Positions 1-5,290 of a stretch of 7,349 bases of DNA are shown in pieces. Both the position numbers and the translations under genes were made by a program. The notes below the pieces were generated by a model. It did no database searches. It saw only the letters and a list, made by a program, of their open reading frames with translations, and was not told the DNA's origin. Source of the DNA: Suttonella ornithocola (GTDB lineage: Bacteria; Pseudomonadota; Gammaproteobacteria; Cardiobacteriales; Cardiobacteriaceae); assembly GCF_001889065.1 (NCBI RefSeq), contig NZ_LWHB01000190.1, positions 1 to 7,349 on the forward strand, read 5' to 3'. The stretch's first letter is position 1. The number at the start of each line of letters is the position of its first letter.

Positions 1-340
1 TCTCCATGAATAAAAATGACTTTTTATCTACTGAAAGATATCCACAATATTGACTTTTTCACTTGCACACAAAAATAGTTATCTATTCGGGGATTAAGTG
101 TGAATAAAAAATACAATATGCTGTTTTTAAATAATTTTTATATAAATGATTAAAAAATAAACAAGTTACATGAATTATTGATTTATATTCATATTTTTTA
201 TTCCCCAAAGTTATCCACAAACTATTTTTCCAAGTTTTCCCTTTTAAATGTGTATCTAGATTGGGAAAAAATGTGGATAACTTAGCTAGTAAACTATAAA
301 TAATGATAATTTGAAGAATTGTATAATTTTTACACAATTT
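1..340. other. Origin-like AT-rich region with a DnaA-box cluster
   Basis: There is no credible gene in this stretch. Two perfect TTATCCACA boxes lie in opposite orientation at 211-219 (+) and 272-280 (-). Boxes fitting the relaxed consensus TTWTNCACA are at 99-107 (-) and 328-336 (+), and a one-mismatch box (ATATCCACA) is at 38-46 (+). Positions about 104-170 are almost pure A/T and could serve as an unwinding element. Clustered DnaA boxes beside an AT-rich segment are typical of oriC, but also of dnaA-type promoters and of some plasmid origins. I noticed no GATC in the cluster, so an enteric Dam/SeqA-type origin is unlikely. Whether dnaA, mnmG or rpmH lies just left of the window cannot be seen. 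Confidence 0.5.
208..283. repeat. Inverted repeat with DnaA boxes in its arms
   Basis: AAGTTATCCACA (208-219) and its exact reverse complement (272-283) form 12-bp arms 52 bp apart. Just inside them TTTTTCCAA (225-233) faces TTGGGAAAAA (261-270), an imperfect second pair. The nested symmetry puts two perfect DnaA boxes head to head and is the best-defined part of the origin-like region. Confidence 0.6.
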
Positions 341-501
341 TACTCAAACAACTTCTAAATTTCGTCTTTTACTAAGACACAGACAACCTTTCTCAGATAG
401 GCTTAATCATATCTATTAGCAGCGTACTTTACGCATCGATAATACAAAACCATTTCATCATCAAAAACACAGAAAATAATAGAAAAATATTTAGATACTA
501 T
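341..501. other. Intergenic spacer, no gene seen
   Basis: This AT-rich spacer lies between the DnaA-box cluster and the promoter of the RNA array. It holds only a short hairpin, GTCTT/AAGAC near 364-378. I found no open frame with a plausible start site and no RNA motif here. Confidence 0.5.
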
Positions 502-531
502 CTAACAACAATTACTTTTTTCCCTTATAAT
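502..531 (+). promoter_or_regulatory. Sigma70-type promoter of the tRNA-like RNA array
   Basis: A perfect -10 hexamer TATAAT lies at 526-531, with CTAACA (four of six matches to TTGACA) at 502-507, an 18-bp spacer away. The predicted transcription start, about 537-539, coincides with the first paired base (538) of the stem of the first RNA, which supports the assignment. It could drive a polycistronic precursor through all the tRNA-like elements and possibly on into the slipin gene. Confidence 0.6.
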
Positions 532-537
532 CTTATG

Positions 538-612
538 GTTATTCTTCAAAAAGACTGTTTCTGAAAAGCAGCTTGGTGCAGCGGTGTGCCGTCCTGTATA
601 CCGAAGAATAGC
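538..612 (+). ncRNA. Structured small RNA with a 10-bp closing stem (Y-RNA-like?)
   Basis: The 5' end (538-547) pairs with 603-612 over 10 bp, including TATTCTTC/GAAGAATA and one G-U pair. Inside are a 6-bp hairpin CTGTTT/AAGCAG (555-560/566-571), a short D-arm-like GCT...AGC (571-573/580-582) around TTGGTGC, and a 7-bp hairpin GGTGTGC/GTATACC (583-589/596-602, two wobbles) with loop CGTCCT. The D-arm and anticodon-arm part resembles initiator-type tRNA, but there is no TTCGA T-arm, so it is not a working tRNA. A stem joining the two ends and enclosing tRNA-like arms recalls bacterial Y RNAs. I did not recognise a Ro60-binding motif, so the family is unproven. Confidence 0.45.
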
Positions 613-618
613 AAAAAT

Positions 619-690
619 GGCAGATTAGCTCAGTGGCAGAGCGAAGTGACACTCCCCACTTAGGTCGGTGGTTCGATTCCGCCATCTGCA
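619..690 (+). tRNA. tRNA-like RNA 1, eight-base anticodon-type loop
   Basis: The sequence folds as a cloverleaf. The acceptor pairs GCAGAT (620-625) with ATCTGC (684-689), and the terminal 619/690 pair is a G/A mismatch. T8-A9 is followed by D stem GCTC/GAGC (628-631/639-642), anticodon-type stem AAGTG/CACTT (644-648/657-661) and T stem GGTGG/CCGCC (667-671/679-683) with loop TTCGATT. The anticodon-type loop, ACACTCCC, has eight bases where decoding tRNAs have seven, so no normal anticodon can be assigned. No CCA end is encoded. The fold is tRNA-like, but decoding is doubtful. It more likely acts as a tRNA mimic, or is a degenerate tRNA gene. Confidence 0.55.
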
Positions 691-720
691 GATAGGTCGG
701 CAATTTATCGCTACCTATAC
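691..720 (+). repeat. Spacer hairpin with CGGCAAT motif, copy 1
   Basis: ATAGGT (692-697) pairs with ACCTAT (713-718) around a loop containing CGGCAATTTATCG (698-710). Nearly the same 13-mer (two transitions) recurs at 848-860 after the third tRNA-like element. The motif may therefore be a processing or protein-binding element that goes with the RNA units. Confidence 0.4.
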
Positions 721-793
721 AACAAACTAGCTCAATGGGTAGAGCAGAAGACTGTCCCTCTTCCGGTCGGTGGTTCGAGTCCACCGTTTGTTT
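721..793 (+). tRNA. tRNA-like RNA 2, full cloverleaf with GUC at anticodon position
   Basis: This is the best cloverleaf in the window: a 7-bp acceptor AACAAAC/GTTTGTT (721-727/786-792), T8-A9, D stem GCTC/GAGC (730-733/742-745), a D loop with GG, anticodon stem GAAGA/TCTTC (747-751/759-763), a five-base variable loop, and T stem GGTGG/CCACC with loop TTCGAGT. The loop CTGTCCC would give anticodon GUC (Asp). But base 37 is a pyrimidine, the discriminator is T rather than the G expected for tRNA-Asp, the acceptor starts with A-U, and no CCA follows. A decoding tRNA-Asp is therefore unlikely. Its T arm shares the 14-mer GGTCGGTGGTTCGA with RNA 1, so the two are probably duplicates. Confidence 0.6.
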
Positions 794-839
794 CATGGTA
801 AGAAAGCTGCGGCTTTCGAGATGGTTCGAGTCCATTATG
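794..839 (+). ncRNA. Reduced tRNA-like element 3 (one arm plus T arm)
   Basis: It directly abuts RNA 2. A short acceptor-like stem CATG/TTATG (794-797 with 836-839) encloses a perfect 6-bp hairpin GAAAGC-TGCG-GCTTTC (802-817) and a T arm ATGG-TTCGAGT-CCAT (821-835). There is no D arm. It could be a mini-tRNA mimic or the remnant of a deleted tRNA-like copy. The pairing is clear, but the boundaries and function are not. Confidence 0.4.
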
Positions 840-847
840 TAAAAAAC

Positions 848-860
848 CGGCAATCTGTCG
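848..860 (+). repeat. CGGCAAT motif, copy 2
   Basis: CGGCAATCTGTCG differs from the copy at 698-710 by two transitions. It sits nine bases after the third tRNA-like element and marks the passage into the GC-rich leader. Confidence 0.4.
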
Positions 861-1130
861 TCTTTCGCGTTGTTAGGCGGACTAAACGGCTTACGGGTCG
901 TAAAGTTTGCGGACAAGCAGCGGGCGTCGTCCGCGCAAACGGCTGACGTAACGGCGGGCGCGCTCAGGTAAGACGGGTAAACAGGGTTTTCACGAAACCT
1001 TGTTTACCGCAAAAAGGCTGCTTTTTGCACCGTCGCCGCAGCGCAGCTCCCTGTGGCGCACACGATTTTCGCCACGACGCTTGCTGTCAGCGGCAGGCGG
1101 CAGATTGCCCTCAATACTTGGAGAAAACAT
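861..1130 (+). promoter_or_regulatory. GC-rich structured leader of the slipin gene
   Basis: This 270-bp stretch is much richer in G+C than the rest of the window and holds no convincing gene. It is full of dyads: GTTTGCGGAC facing GTCC-GC-GCAAAC (905-914/929-940, two-base bulge), the tandem hairpins at 976-1028, and GTGGCG/CGCCAC (1053-1058/1070-1075). A direct repeat AAACGGCTKACG occurs at 884-895 and 937-948. It ends with the Shine-Dalgarno GGAG (1120-1123) of the slipin gene. I see no separate promoter in it. It could be a long 5' untranslated region, a further non-coding RNA, or remnants of imported DNA. Confidence 0.45.
976..1028 (+). terminator. Tandem strong hairpins (terminator/attenuator-like)
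   Basis: Hairpin A is a 14-bp stem (976-989/995-1008) with one G-U pair and loop TCACG. Hairpin B follows with no spacer: GCAAAAAG-GCTG-CTTTTTGC (1009-1028), a perfect 8-bp stem. There is no free U-run after B, so intrinsic termination is uncertain. Its position, between the RNA array and the slipin start, suits an attenuator, a 3' end for the RNA transcript, or an RNase-processed barrier. Confidence 0.5.
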
Positions 1131-2681
1131 GTGAAAAAAATTATCGTTGCTTTTAATGAACGTGCCATCGTCTTTATCGGTGGTCAATTTCAGCAAGTAC
1201 TGTCCGCTGGACAACATTGGATTTGGCATGGCTTCAAGTCTGTCGAAATTTATAGAGAAACTTTAAAAGATTTACGCGTTCAATGGACGGGCATCACCAA
1301 CCTGTTACGCTTTGACCGCAACGCTGCCGAGCACTATTGGCAAGTCATTGCATCACCTGAAAATACCGCCACCATCGTTTGGCATCCGCACATGCCTGCG
1401 CAAGTCATCAGAGCCGGTGAAGTGCGGGCTTTTTGGCGACCCGCTGCCGGCGAAAGCGCTTTATCCGTCTGGCAAATGCCGCAGGACGACTACCGCATTC
1501 CTACCGAGGCGGAACAAGTCCTACTTCAACAAACTATCAGCGAACCATTGCGCTACTACAGCGTCGATGAAGGCGAATATCTGCTCATCAGCGTATTGGG
1601 TAAACCGGAAGCCGTATTGCCGAAAGGCGAATACATACTGCTGCAACAAAAAAACCTGCTCGTTGCCAAACTCAACAGCAAAGAAATCCGCTTTGCCAAC
1701 GATGCCTACGCCAAACAATGGCAGAAAAATAACCCCGAACTCTTTGCGCAATACCTTGAAACCGTCACCACCGCTGAGAATGAAATACTCTTATGGACGG
1801 ACAATGGCACTCTGCAAGGATTGATTCCACCGCGGCAAACCACCTACTTCTACCGCAGTACCCGCGCGGACTATCAGCGCATCACCCTTAATGACAATCT
1901 GCAAGTGCCGGAAAACATTATCTCGCTTTTCCGTGCCACCACGCCCGATGTGCAAAACGCCGTTGCGCCGTATCTCCGCGTTATCAACGTGCCGCCGCAA
2001 CATCTCGCCTTGCTCACCATCAACGAAAAAGAAACACGCATCCTATCCACCGGCATTTATCATTTCTGGCAAATCCATCATACATTGGACTACAACCTAT
2101 ACGATCTGCGTCTCCAACTCACCGAACTCAGCGGACAAGAACTCATTACCGAAGACAAAATCACCGTGCGCATCAACGCCACCTGCCAATGGCAAATCAC
2201 CGATGCCTTAGTTTGGCGCGATACCTACCAAAACGGGGAAGACAACTTCTACCGCGAACTACAATTTGCCGTGCGCGCGGTCGTTGGCAGCAAAACTATC
2301 GACGCACTGCTTGCCGAAAAATCCCAACTCGATAACGAACTCGCCGCCATTCTGCGCAGCAAAAATCTACAAGGCATCAAAATCCACAGCGTCGGCATTA
2401 AAGACATCATCCTCCCCGGTGAAGTCCGCGACATCCTCAGCCGCGTCGTCGAAGCAGAAAAAACCGCCCAAGCCAACAACATCCGTCGCCGTGAAGAAAC
2501 TGCTGCCACCCGTTCTTTATTGAATACTGCGCGCGTGATGGAAGACAATCCCACCGCCCTGCGCTTAAAAGAATTGGAAACGCTAGAAAAAGTGACCGAA
2601 AAAATCGATAAAATCTCTGTTTTTGGCGGATTAGACGGTATTTTGAATGGGTTAATTCATATTGATAAGGGAAAGAAATAA
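1131..2681 (+). CDS. Slipin-family SPFH (band 7) protein, 516 residues
   Basis: I chose the GTG at 1131 because GGAG (1120-1123) lies seven bases upstream; the in-frame ATG at 1053 has no ribosome-binding site and lies in the hairpin region. Residues about 283-440 are the SPFH core. Residues about 440-516 hold a charged helix rich in E, A, K and R, then the slipin-type ending RLKELETLEKVTEKID and VFGGLDGILNGL. The protein is about twice the usual slipin length (250-290). The first 280 residues carry two further degenerate copies of the core's N-terminal strand motif, at about 2-45 (NERAIVFIGGQFQQVL) and 141-185, with a third at 283-330. No transmembrane segment is apparent, unlike typical slipins. 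SPFH proteins form oligomeric, often membrane-associated scaffolds; the partner here is unknown. Third codon positions are richer in C than in neighbouring genes. The upstream tRNA-like RNAs suggest an RNA-related role, which is an inference. Confidence 0.88.
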   Translation: MKKIIVAFNERAIVFIGGQFQQVLSAGQHWIWHGFKSVEIYRETLKDLRVQWTGITNLLRFDRNAAEHYWQVIASPENTATIVWHPHMPAQVIRAGEVRAFWRPAAGESALSVWQMPQDDYRIPTEAEQVLLQQTISEPLRYYSVDEGEYLLISVLGKPEAVLPKGEYILLQQKNLLVAKLNSKEIRFANDAYAKQWQKNNPELFAQYLETVTTAENEILLWTDNGTLQGLIPPRQTTYFYRSTRADYQRITLNDNLQVPENIISLFRATTPDVQNAVAPYLRVINVPPQHLALLTINEKETRILSTGIYHFWQIHHTLDYNLYDLRLQLTELSGQELITEDKITVRINATCQWQITDALVWRDTYQNGEDNFYRELQFAVRAVVGSKTIDALLAEKSQLDNELAAILRSKNLQGIKIHSVGIKDIILPGEVRDILSRVVEAEKTAQANNIRRREETAATRSLLNTARVMEDNPTALRLKELETLEKVTEKIDKISVFGGLDGILNGLIHIDKGKK

Positions 2682-2718
2682 GTAACGCTCAGACATCTTG
2701 GACGAAAATATATTAAAA

Positions 2719-2782
2719 GCTTTGTTAGCGGTATCCTATAAAAATTTACCGCACCAACAAAGCATAATTATAATTTTTTATT
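2719..2782 (+). terminator. Intrinsic terminator after the slipin gene
   Basis: GCTTTGTT (2719-2726) pairs with AACAAAGC (2756-2763), and GCGGTA (2728-2733) pairs with TACCGC (2747-2752), with a small asymmetric bulge between. A T-rich tail follows, including a TTTTTT run. It closes the slipin unit, with no RtcB, archease or other gene following in the same direction before 3566. Confidence 0.6.
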
Positions 2783-3030
2783 TAAATATCAAATATATGA
2801 AAATAATAAGTTTTTTTTTTAATTCACGTCTTATCAAAAAAATACTGTTTAAATCTACTACCTTAAGCACCAGCTAATCTATCCAACAATATCTGTTAAC
2901 ATACTATTTTCTAACATTATTTAGCTTCTGCAATAATACATTGGCAATCTTTTTCGTATGCACAAGCAAATTGAAAATCGCTATTTTCAAACCAACCGTC
3001 TACCACATAAAAATTATGGACTCGGCTTCT

Positions 3031-3058
3031 CCAATACCCAATATCCAATATCCAATAT
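3031..3058. repeat. Four tandem 7-bp units (CCAATAY)
   Basis: CCAATAC is followed by three CCAATAT units, inside the decayed reverse-strand gene. Because seven is not a multiple of three, loss or gain of a unit would change the reading frame. Slippage here could have switched or inactivated the gene. Confidence 0.7.
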
Positions 3059-3076
3059 CCATTTTTTGCCACACTT

Positions 3077-3209
3077 TGAGACCTTTGCAAAGCCCCTAAA
3101 AATAGGGAAATTTCAATTTTTCAAATTTTAAAAATATATTAAAATCAATATGTTAATTTTTCTACTAGTAGTAAAAATTAGTGTAAAACGGAATTTTGCA
3201 AAGGTCTCA
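3077..3209. mobile_element. 133-bp MITE with IS5-family-type ends
   Basis: The ends are perfect 15-bp inverted repeats, TGAGACCTTTGCAAA (3077-3091) and its reverse complement (3195-3209). I associate this terminal sequence with IS5-family elements of Neisseria and relatives. The inside is AT-rich and non-coding, with a small hairpin CCCTA/TAGGG and a long dyad centred on CTACTAGTAG (3162-3171). There is no transposase, so it must have been moved in trans. I see no clear target duplication. It interrupts the reverse-strand pseudogene. Confidence 0.75.
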
Positions 3210-3461
3210 GTATGATTGAAATCCTTATACCATATCGCATTATTGCTCAATAATTTATCTAACCTACCGTTGTCTCGCATTTTTCGTATCGGCTTCAATT
3301 TAAGCACTAATGAAAATCTAATATCTTCTCAAACCATTGATGACAAAATTATTATTATCCAATTCACTAATACTAGATACTCTCCAATCCAATCGTTGTT
3401 ATTCGTACCTAATTTCGCCCTATCAAATGACTGCGTTCTCTTTTAAACATTCCATTAAGCC

Positions 3462-3476
3462 AACGGACAAACCGTT
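3462..3476. repeat. Small hairpin upstream of the GlsB-type gene
   Basis: AACGG-ACAAA-CCGTT is a perfect 5-bp dyad about 90 bp before the start codon. Its role is unclear. TTTACA at 3501-3506 could be a -35 box, but I see no matching -10 at proper spacing, so no promoter is called. Confidence 0.3.
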
Positions 3477-3565
3477 ACAATTCTCATAATCGCTGTGTTT
3501 TTTACAAAAACCAAGCTATCATAGCCCGCTCTTTCTTCTTAACATTCAAACTTAAAGGAAAAACA

Positions 3566-3808
3566 ATGGGTATTATTGGCTCTCTAATTATTGGCGCACT
3601 GATTGGCTGGATTGCAGGTAATTTATTTAAAGGTAGAGGATTTGGTGCTCTTGGTAATATTGTTGTTGGTTTAGTCGGTGGCGTGATTGGCAGTATTGTC
3701 TTTCGCTTAATCGGATTATCTGCCAATAATATTATCGGTGAAATAGTATGTGGTGTTGTTGGCGCGTTTATTCTACTCGCTATTATTGGTTCGATAAAAA
3801 AGAATTAA
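3566..3808 (+). CDS. GlsB/YeaQ/YmgE-family small membrane protein
   Basis: This 80-residue protein is typical of the family often labelled transglycosylase-associated protein. It begins MGIIGSLIIGALIGWIAG and has glycine-rich membrane segments at about residues 2-18, 27-46 and 55-76, joined by the short basic stretch KGRGFG. The motif GNIVVGLVGGVIGS is characteristic. Members are inner-membrane proteins linked to stress responses in some species, and their molecular function is not established. AAAGGA at 3554-3559 is a good ribosome-binding site six bases before ATG. The gene stands alone with its own terminator. Confidence 0.9.
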   Translation: MGIIGSLIIGALIGWIAGNLFKGRGFGALGNIVVGLVGGVIGSIVFRLIGLSANNIIGEIVCGVVGAFILLAIIGSIKKN

Positions 3809-3828
3809 CACCTTAAAAAATAAATAAG

Positions 3829-3855
3829 AACCTGAGAAATTCCTCAGGTTTTTTA
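3829..3855 (+). terminator. Intrinsic terminator of the GlsB-type gene
   Basis: AACCTGAG (3829-3836) and CTCAGGTT (3843-3850) form an 8-bp stem with a six-base loop, followed by a run of T. The reverse strand also has a T-rich tail, so it may end the convergent permease transcript as well. Confidence 0.88.
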
Positions 3856-3904
3856 CTTAAGAAATGCTGATTATCCCATATAACTTCTGTTTAAAAATAT
3901 CCTG

Positions 3905-5164
3905 TTAACCAGTAAATACTGGAACCCATCCCGCATCTGACAAAACCTTAGCCGCAATATTTATCACGGCAAATAAAATCACCATACCTACTAACAAATA
4001 CCCAAATGGTACGCGGAAAGGCTCAATAAGTTCATCCTCATCATTTTTAGCAATCGAAGATACTGCTTGTCGGCGAGTTTTTACAATCATCATTGCAGGA
4101 ATAATCAATGCCCAAATCGTCAGCGCAAGTCCCGCATAAGCAATTGCACTAACAAACCCATAAGGCTTATATAAACAAAATAGCAACGGCAATCCTAATG
4201 AAATAAACGCCGTTTTTAGCCGATCATTCAAGCTATCGCCAAAAGAAAAAACATCTGCAATAAACTCATATAAACCAAGCGCTACACCTAAAAAAGAAGT
4301 AGCAATGGCAAAATAAGAAAACATCGTTAAAAGTAAAGTGGCTGAATGCGTTTGTGTGAAAGGACTCATCGCTTTAATCAGAACAGAAGTTTGTCCATCA
4401 CCTGCAATAACTGGCGCAAAATACGCTCTTGGCAATACGCCTTGAACCGCCAATTGCCAAAGCGCATATAACAATAATGCAATAAAGCTTCCTAATACTA
4501 TTGCGATTGCCACTTTTTTAGAATGGTTATGTAAATACACCCGCAAAGTTGGAACATTGATATGATAGCCAAAAGACGTTAATACAACTGGTAAAGCTAC
4601 CCAAATATATTGCCACTCACCCGCTTGTGTGGGAAACAACACATCATATTTTACGCTTGAAAACATCCCTGCAACCGTTAATAAAAAGCTAATCATTAAA
4701 GCAACTACAATGACAGCATTAAATCTTGCAACCCATTGATGAGATAGCCACACAACCAATCCCAATACTCCAAAGAAAATTAATTGTCCTGCCCAAAGTG
4801 GCATTGCTTGCCCACTTATCTGCTCAATACTATGGGCGGTTAAATCCCCACCAACAGAAATATAAGCATACACCAGCAAATAAAGGACAAAAGCTAACGA
4901 AAGACTATTGATAATTGCCCATTTTTGTCCAAGAACCGCTCGAACAATTGTCTGAAAATGCGCTCGCTTTGGAAAATATTGTCCGGCTTCTAAAATCATC
5001 AATCCCGTTATCATCATCATAAACCAAGTGATGATAAAGACACATAAAGATTTTCCAAACCATAATCCTGCTGTTGCTGTTGGAATTGCAAGCATCCCTG
5101 CGCCTACTGTTGTCCCGGTAACAATACCTACCCCTGCCAAAATTCGCCAAATAGATACTTGCAC
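3905..5164 (-). CDS. Aromatic amino acid (Tyr/Trp-type) permease
   Basis: This is an 11-12-helix inner-membrane transporter of the Mtr/TnaB/TyrP family, which takes up tyrosine or tryptophan with protons. Family marks are GTTVGAGMLAIP near the N-terminus, LTSFGYHINVPTL mid-protein, LWQLAVQGVLPR, and the ending WVPVFTG. The WQLAVQGVLPR region and the C-terminus look closest to TyrP, but substrate cannot be settled by eye. I prefer the GTG at 5164 (419 residues) because GGAGG (5170-5174) lies five bases upstream. The ATG at 5192-5194, ten codons earlier, has no ribosome-binding site. Length fits the family (about 400-415). It is a single gene, convergent with the GlsB-type gene. A possible -10, TAAAAT, lies at 5215-5220 on the reverse strand. 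Confidence 0.9.
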   Translation of the reverse strand: MQVSIWRILAGVGIVTGTTVGAGMLAIPTATAGLWFGKSLCVFIITWFMMMITGLMILEAGQYFPKRAHFQTIVRAVLGQKWAIINSLSLAFVLYLLVYAYISVGGDLTAHSIEQISGQAMPLWAGQLIFFGVLGLVVWLSHQWVARFNAVIVVALMISFLLTVAGMFSSVKYDVLFPTQAGEWQYIWVALPVVLTSFGYHINVPTLRVYLHNHSKKVAIAIVLGSFIALLLYALWQLAVQGVLPRAYFAPVIAGDGQTSVLIKAMSPFTQTHSATLLLTMFSYFAIATSFLGVALGLYEFIADVFSFGDSLNDRLKTAFISLGLPLLFCLYKPYGFVSAIAYAGLALTIWALIIPAMMIVKTRRQAVSSIAKNDEDELIEPFRVPFGYLLVGMVILFAVINIAAKVLSDAGWVPVFTG

Positions 5165-5290
5165 ACTTACCTCCAAAGTATCTGTGTTAATCATTAATAA
5201 ACTATTTACTGTTTATTTTATGGTAAATTCGAGAAGTCATCTGCTTTTTAAAAAGTCTTTCTAAGTTTTAAAAACTACAGCCATTTAACA

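Larger units (their letters stand above)
2917..3440 (-). pseudogene. Decayed reverse-strand gene split by a MITE, unknown family
   Basis: Reading leftward from the MITE edge at 3078, one frame stays open for 53 codons to a TAA at 2917-2919. The peptide is rich in W, Y, C and F (it contains RVHNFYVVDGWFENSDF and ACAYEKDCQCIIAEAK) and looks like a genuine C-terminus. Beyond the MITE the reverse strand continues open from 3221 to about 3328 (with NNAIWYKDF), meets a TGA at 3329-3331, then runs in the same frame to about 3440 (with RAKLGTNNNDWIGEY). A neighbouring frame also looks protein-like near 3340-3390, which suggests a frameshift. I do not recognise the family and could not fix a start. 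The C-terminal part is the firmest; the upstream part is tentative. Confidence 0.42.

Noticed and set aside
83..337. 84-codon reverse-strand open frame in the origin-like region
   Set aside because: It has AT-driven composition, no family resemblance and runs across the DnaA boxes.
663..778. GGTCGGTGGTTCGA direct repeat (663-676 and 765-778) as integrase attachment sites
   Set aside because: Both copies are T arms of adjacent tRNA-like RNAs, there is no integrase, and only about 90 bp separates them, so duplication explains it better.
721..793. A normal decoding tRNA-Asp(GUC)
   Set aside because: The anticodon position reads GUC, but the T discriminator, pyrimidine at 37, A1-U72 pair and lack of CCA argue against charging with aspartate.
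539..916. 125-codon reverse-strand open frame with repeated DSNHRP-type motifs
   Set aside because: The repeats are the antisense translation of the TTCGA T-arms of the tRNA-like RNAs, a common false protein call.
1053..1130. Upstream ATG extending the slipin by 26 residues
   Set aside because: It has no ribosome-binding site, the first base of the codon lies inside a hairpin, and GTG at 1131 has a well-placed GGAG.
1420..1428. AAGTGCGGG resembling the Haemophilus uptake sequence AAGTGCGGT
   Set aside because: A single copy with one mismatch inside coding sequence; no complete copy was seen in the window.
1521..2554. Several 60-170-codon frames inside the slipin gene on both strands
   Set aside because: They are shadows of the slipin reading frame, with no independent start signals or family features.
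3031..3058. Repeat cluster as a CRISPR array
   Set aside because: The units are 7 bp in direct tandem with no spacers.
3216..3446. 76-codon forward open frame between the MITE and the GlsB-type gene
   Set aside because: It has no ribosome-binding site and low-complexity composition, and it overlaps the more protein-like reverse-strand remnant.
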